A stretch of 64,000 bases of DNA. Origin: Acidobacteriota bacterium. Lineage in GTDB: Bacteria > Acidobacteriota > Terriglobia > Acidiferrales > UBA7541. Below the pieces are notes generated by a model that had not been told where the DNA came from, did not search any database, and saw only the letters and a list, made by a program, of their open reading frames with translations. The DNA is taken from positions 114,249-178,248 of the forward strand of contig JABCZR010000010.1 of assembly GCA_013289585.1 (NCBI GenBank), written 5' to 3'. The position numbers and the translations under genes are program-made. Positions 63,878 through 64,000 of this stretch are shown here, piece after piece (the stretch's first letter is position 1; each line of letters begins with the position of its first letter).

Positions 63878-64000
63878 CTACTCGATGATTTCCGTTACTG
63901 CTCCCGCACCCACCGTGTGGCCGCCTTCGCGAATCGCGAAGCGCAAGCCCTTCTCCAAAGCCACCGGCGTGATCAGCGTCACTTCGCAGCTCACGTTATC
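63878..64000 (-). CDS. tuf: Elongation factor Tu, C-terminal part (runs off the window)
   Basis: Only the last 40 codons are in view. The translation includes [20 protein letters not shown] and ends [12 protein letters not shown], the canonical EF-Tu domain III end. It lies 35 nt upstream of rpsJ, the usual str-S10 junction. Confidence 0.97.
   Translation of the reverse strand, partial: DNVSCEVTLITPVALEKGLRFAIREGGHTVGAGAVTEIIE

Overview
The window looks like a chromosomal segment from an Acidobacteriota bacterium, most likely a soil member of the Terriglobia. This is inferred from gene content, not from any search. Pointers are two very large Oar-like TonB-dependent receptors with an N-terminal carboxypeptidase-regulatory-like domain, a MacB/ADOP-type permease, a winged-helix/TPR regulator, several ECF sigma factors, and a GH79 enzyme of the type characterised in Acidobacterium capsulatum. 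No rRNA, CRISPR array, integrase or intact insertion sequence is visible. One complete tRNA (Cys) is present.

Layout. 0-2.3 kb: tRNA-Cys, a CysA-type thiosulfate sulfurtransferase behind a possible attenuator, a small zinc-ribbon protein and a decayed IS481-type transposase. 2.3-8.4 kb: two ECF sigma factors, a small secreted protein, a membrane winged-helix/TPR regulator and a secreted TPR protein. 8.5-15.4 kb: an oxidative-chemistry group, namely a secreted CuA-domain protein, a Tat-exported ferritin-like protein, a vanadium-haloperoxidase-like enzyme, and catalase divergent from an OxyR that keeps both redox cysteines. 15.5-21.3 kb: an ECF sigma/anti-sigma pair facing a plus-strand set of a Tat-exported metallophosphoesterase, cupredoxin, DUF2231 membrane protein, small HTH-like protein, secreted unknown, multi-pass membrane protein and FAD/NAD(P) reductase. 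A frameshifted VWA-domain relic follows.

21.9-33.5 kb is the most interesting accessory region. It holds a GH79 and a GH2 enzyme that both look like beta-glucuronidases, a CBM6-like secreted protein, a DUF362 protein, a 1295-residue outer-membrane receptor and, divergent from it, a membrane protein joining a regulator-type N-terminal domain to two malectin-like carbohydrate-binding domains. Together they resemble a sensing, uptake and degradation locus for a glucuronic-acid-containing glycan. 33.5-46.8 kb: a tRNA-Arg 3' fragment (possible old attachment site), a second Oar-like receptor, a Tat-exported M24 peptidase, an alpha/beta hydrolase, IMP dehydrogenase, a VanZ-like protein and an ADOP permease.

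46.8-64 kb is the S10-spc-alpha ribosomal supercluster on the minus strand, in canonical order from tuf (partial, right edge) to rplQ, including secY, adk, map, infA and rpoA. Its one departure is a small basic Cys-rich ORF tightly packed between rplB and rpsS. A family of short palindromes preceded by a GTAG-like word (read on the minus strand) occurs in the alpha-operon spacers and after the sulfurtransferase gene.
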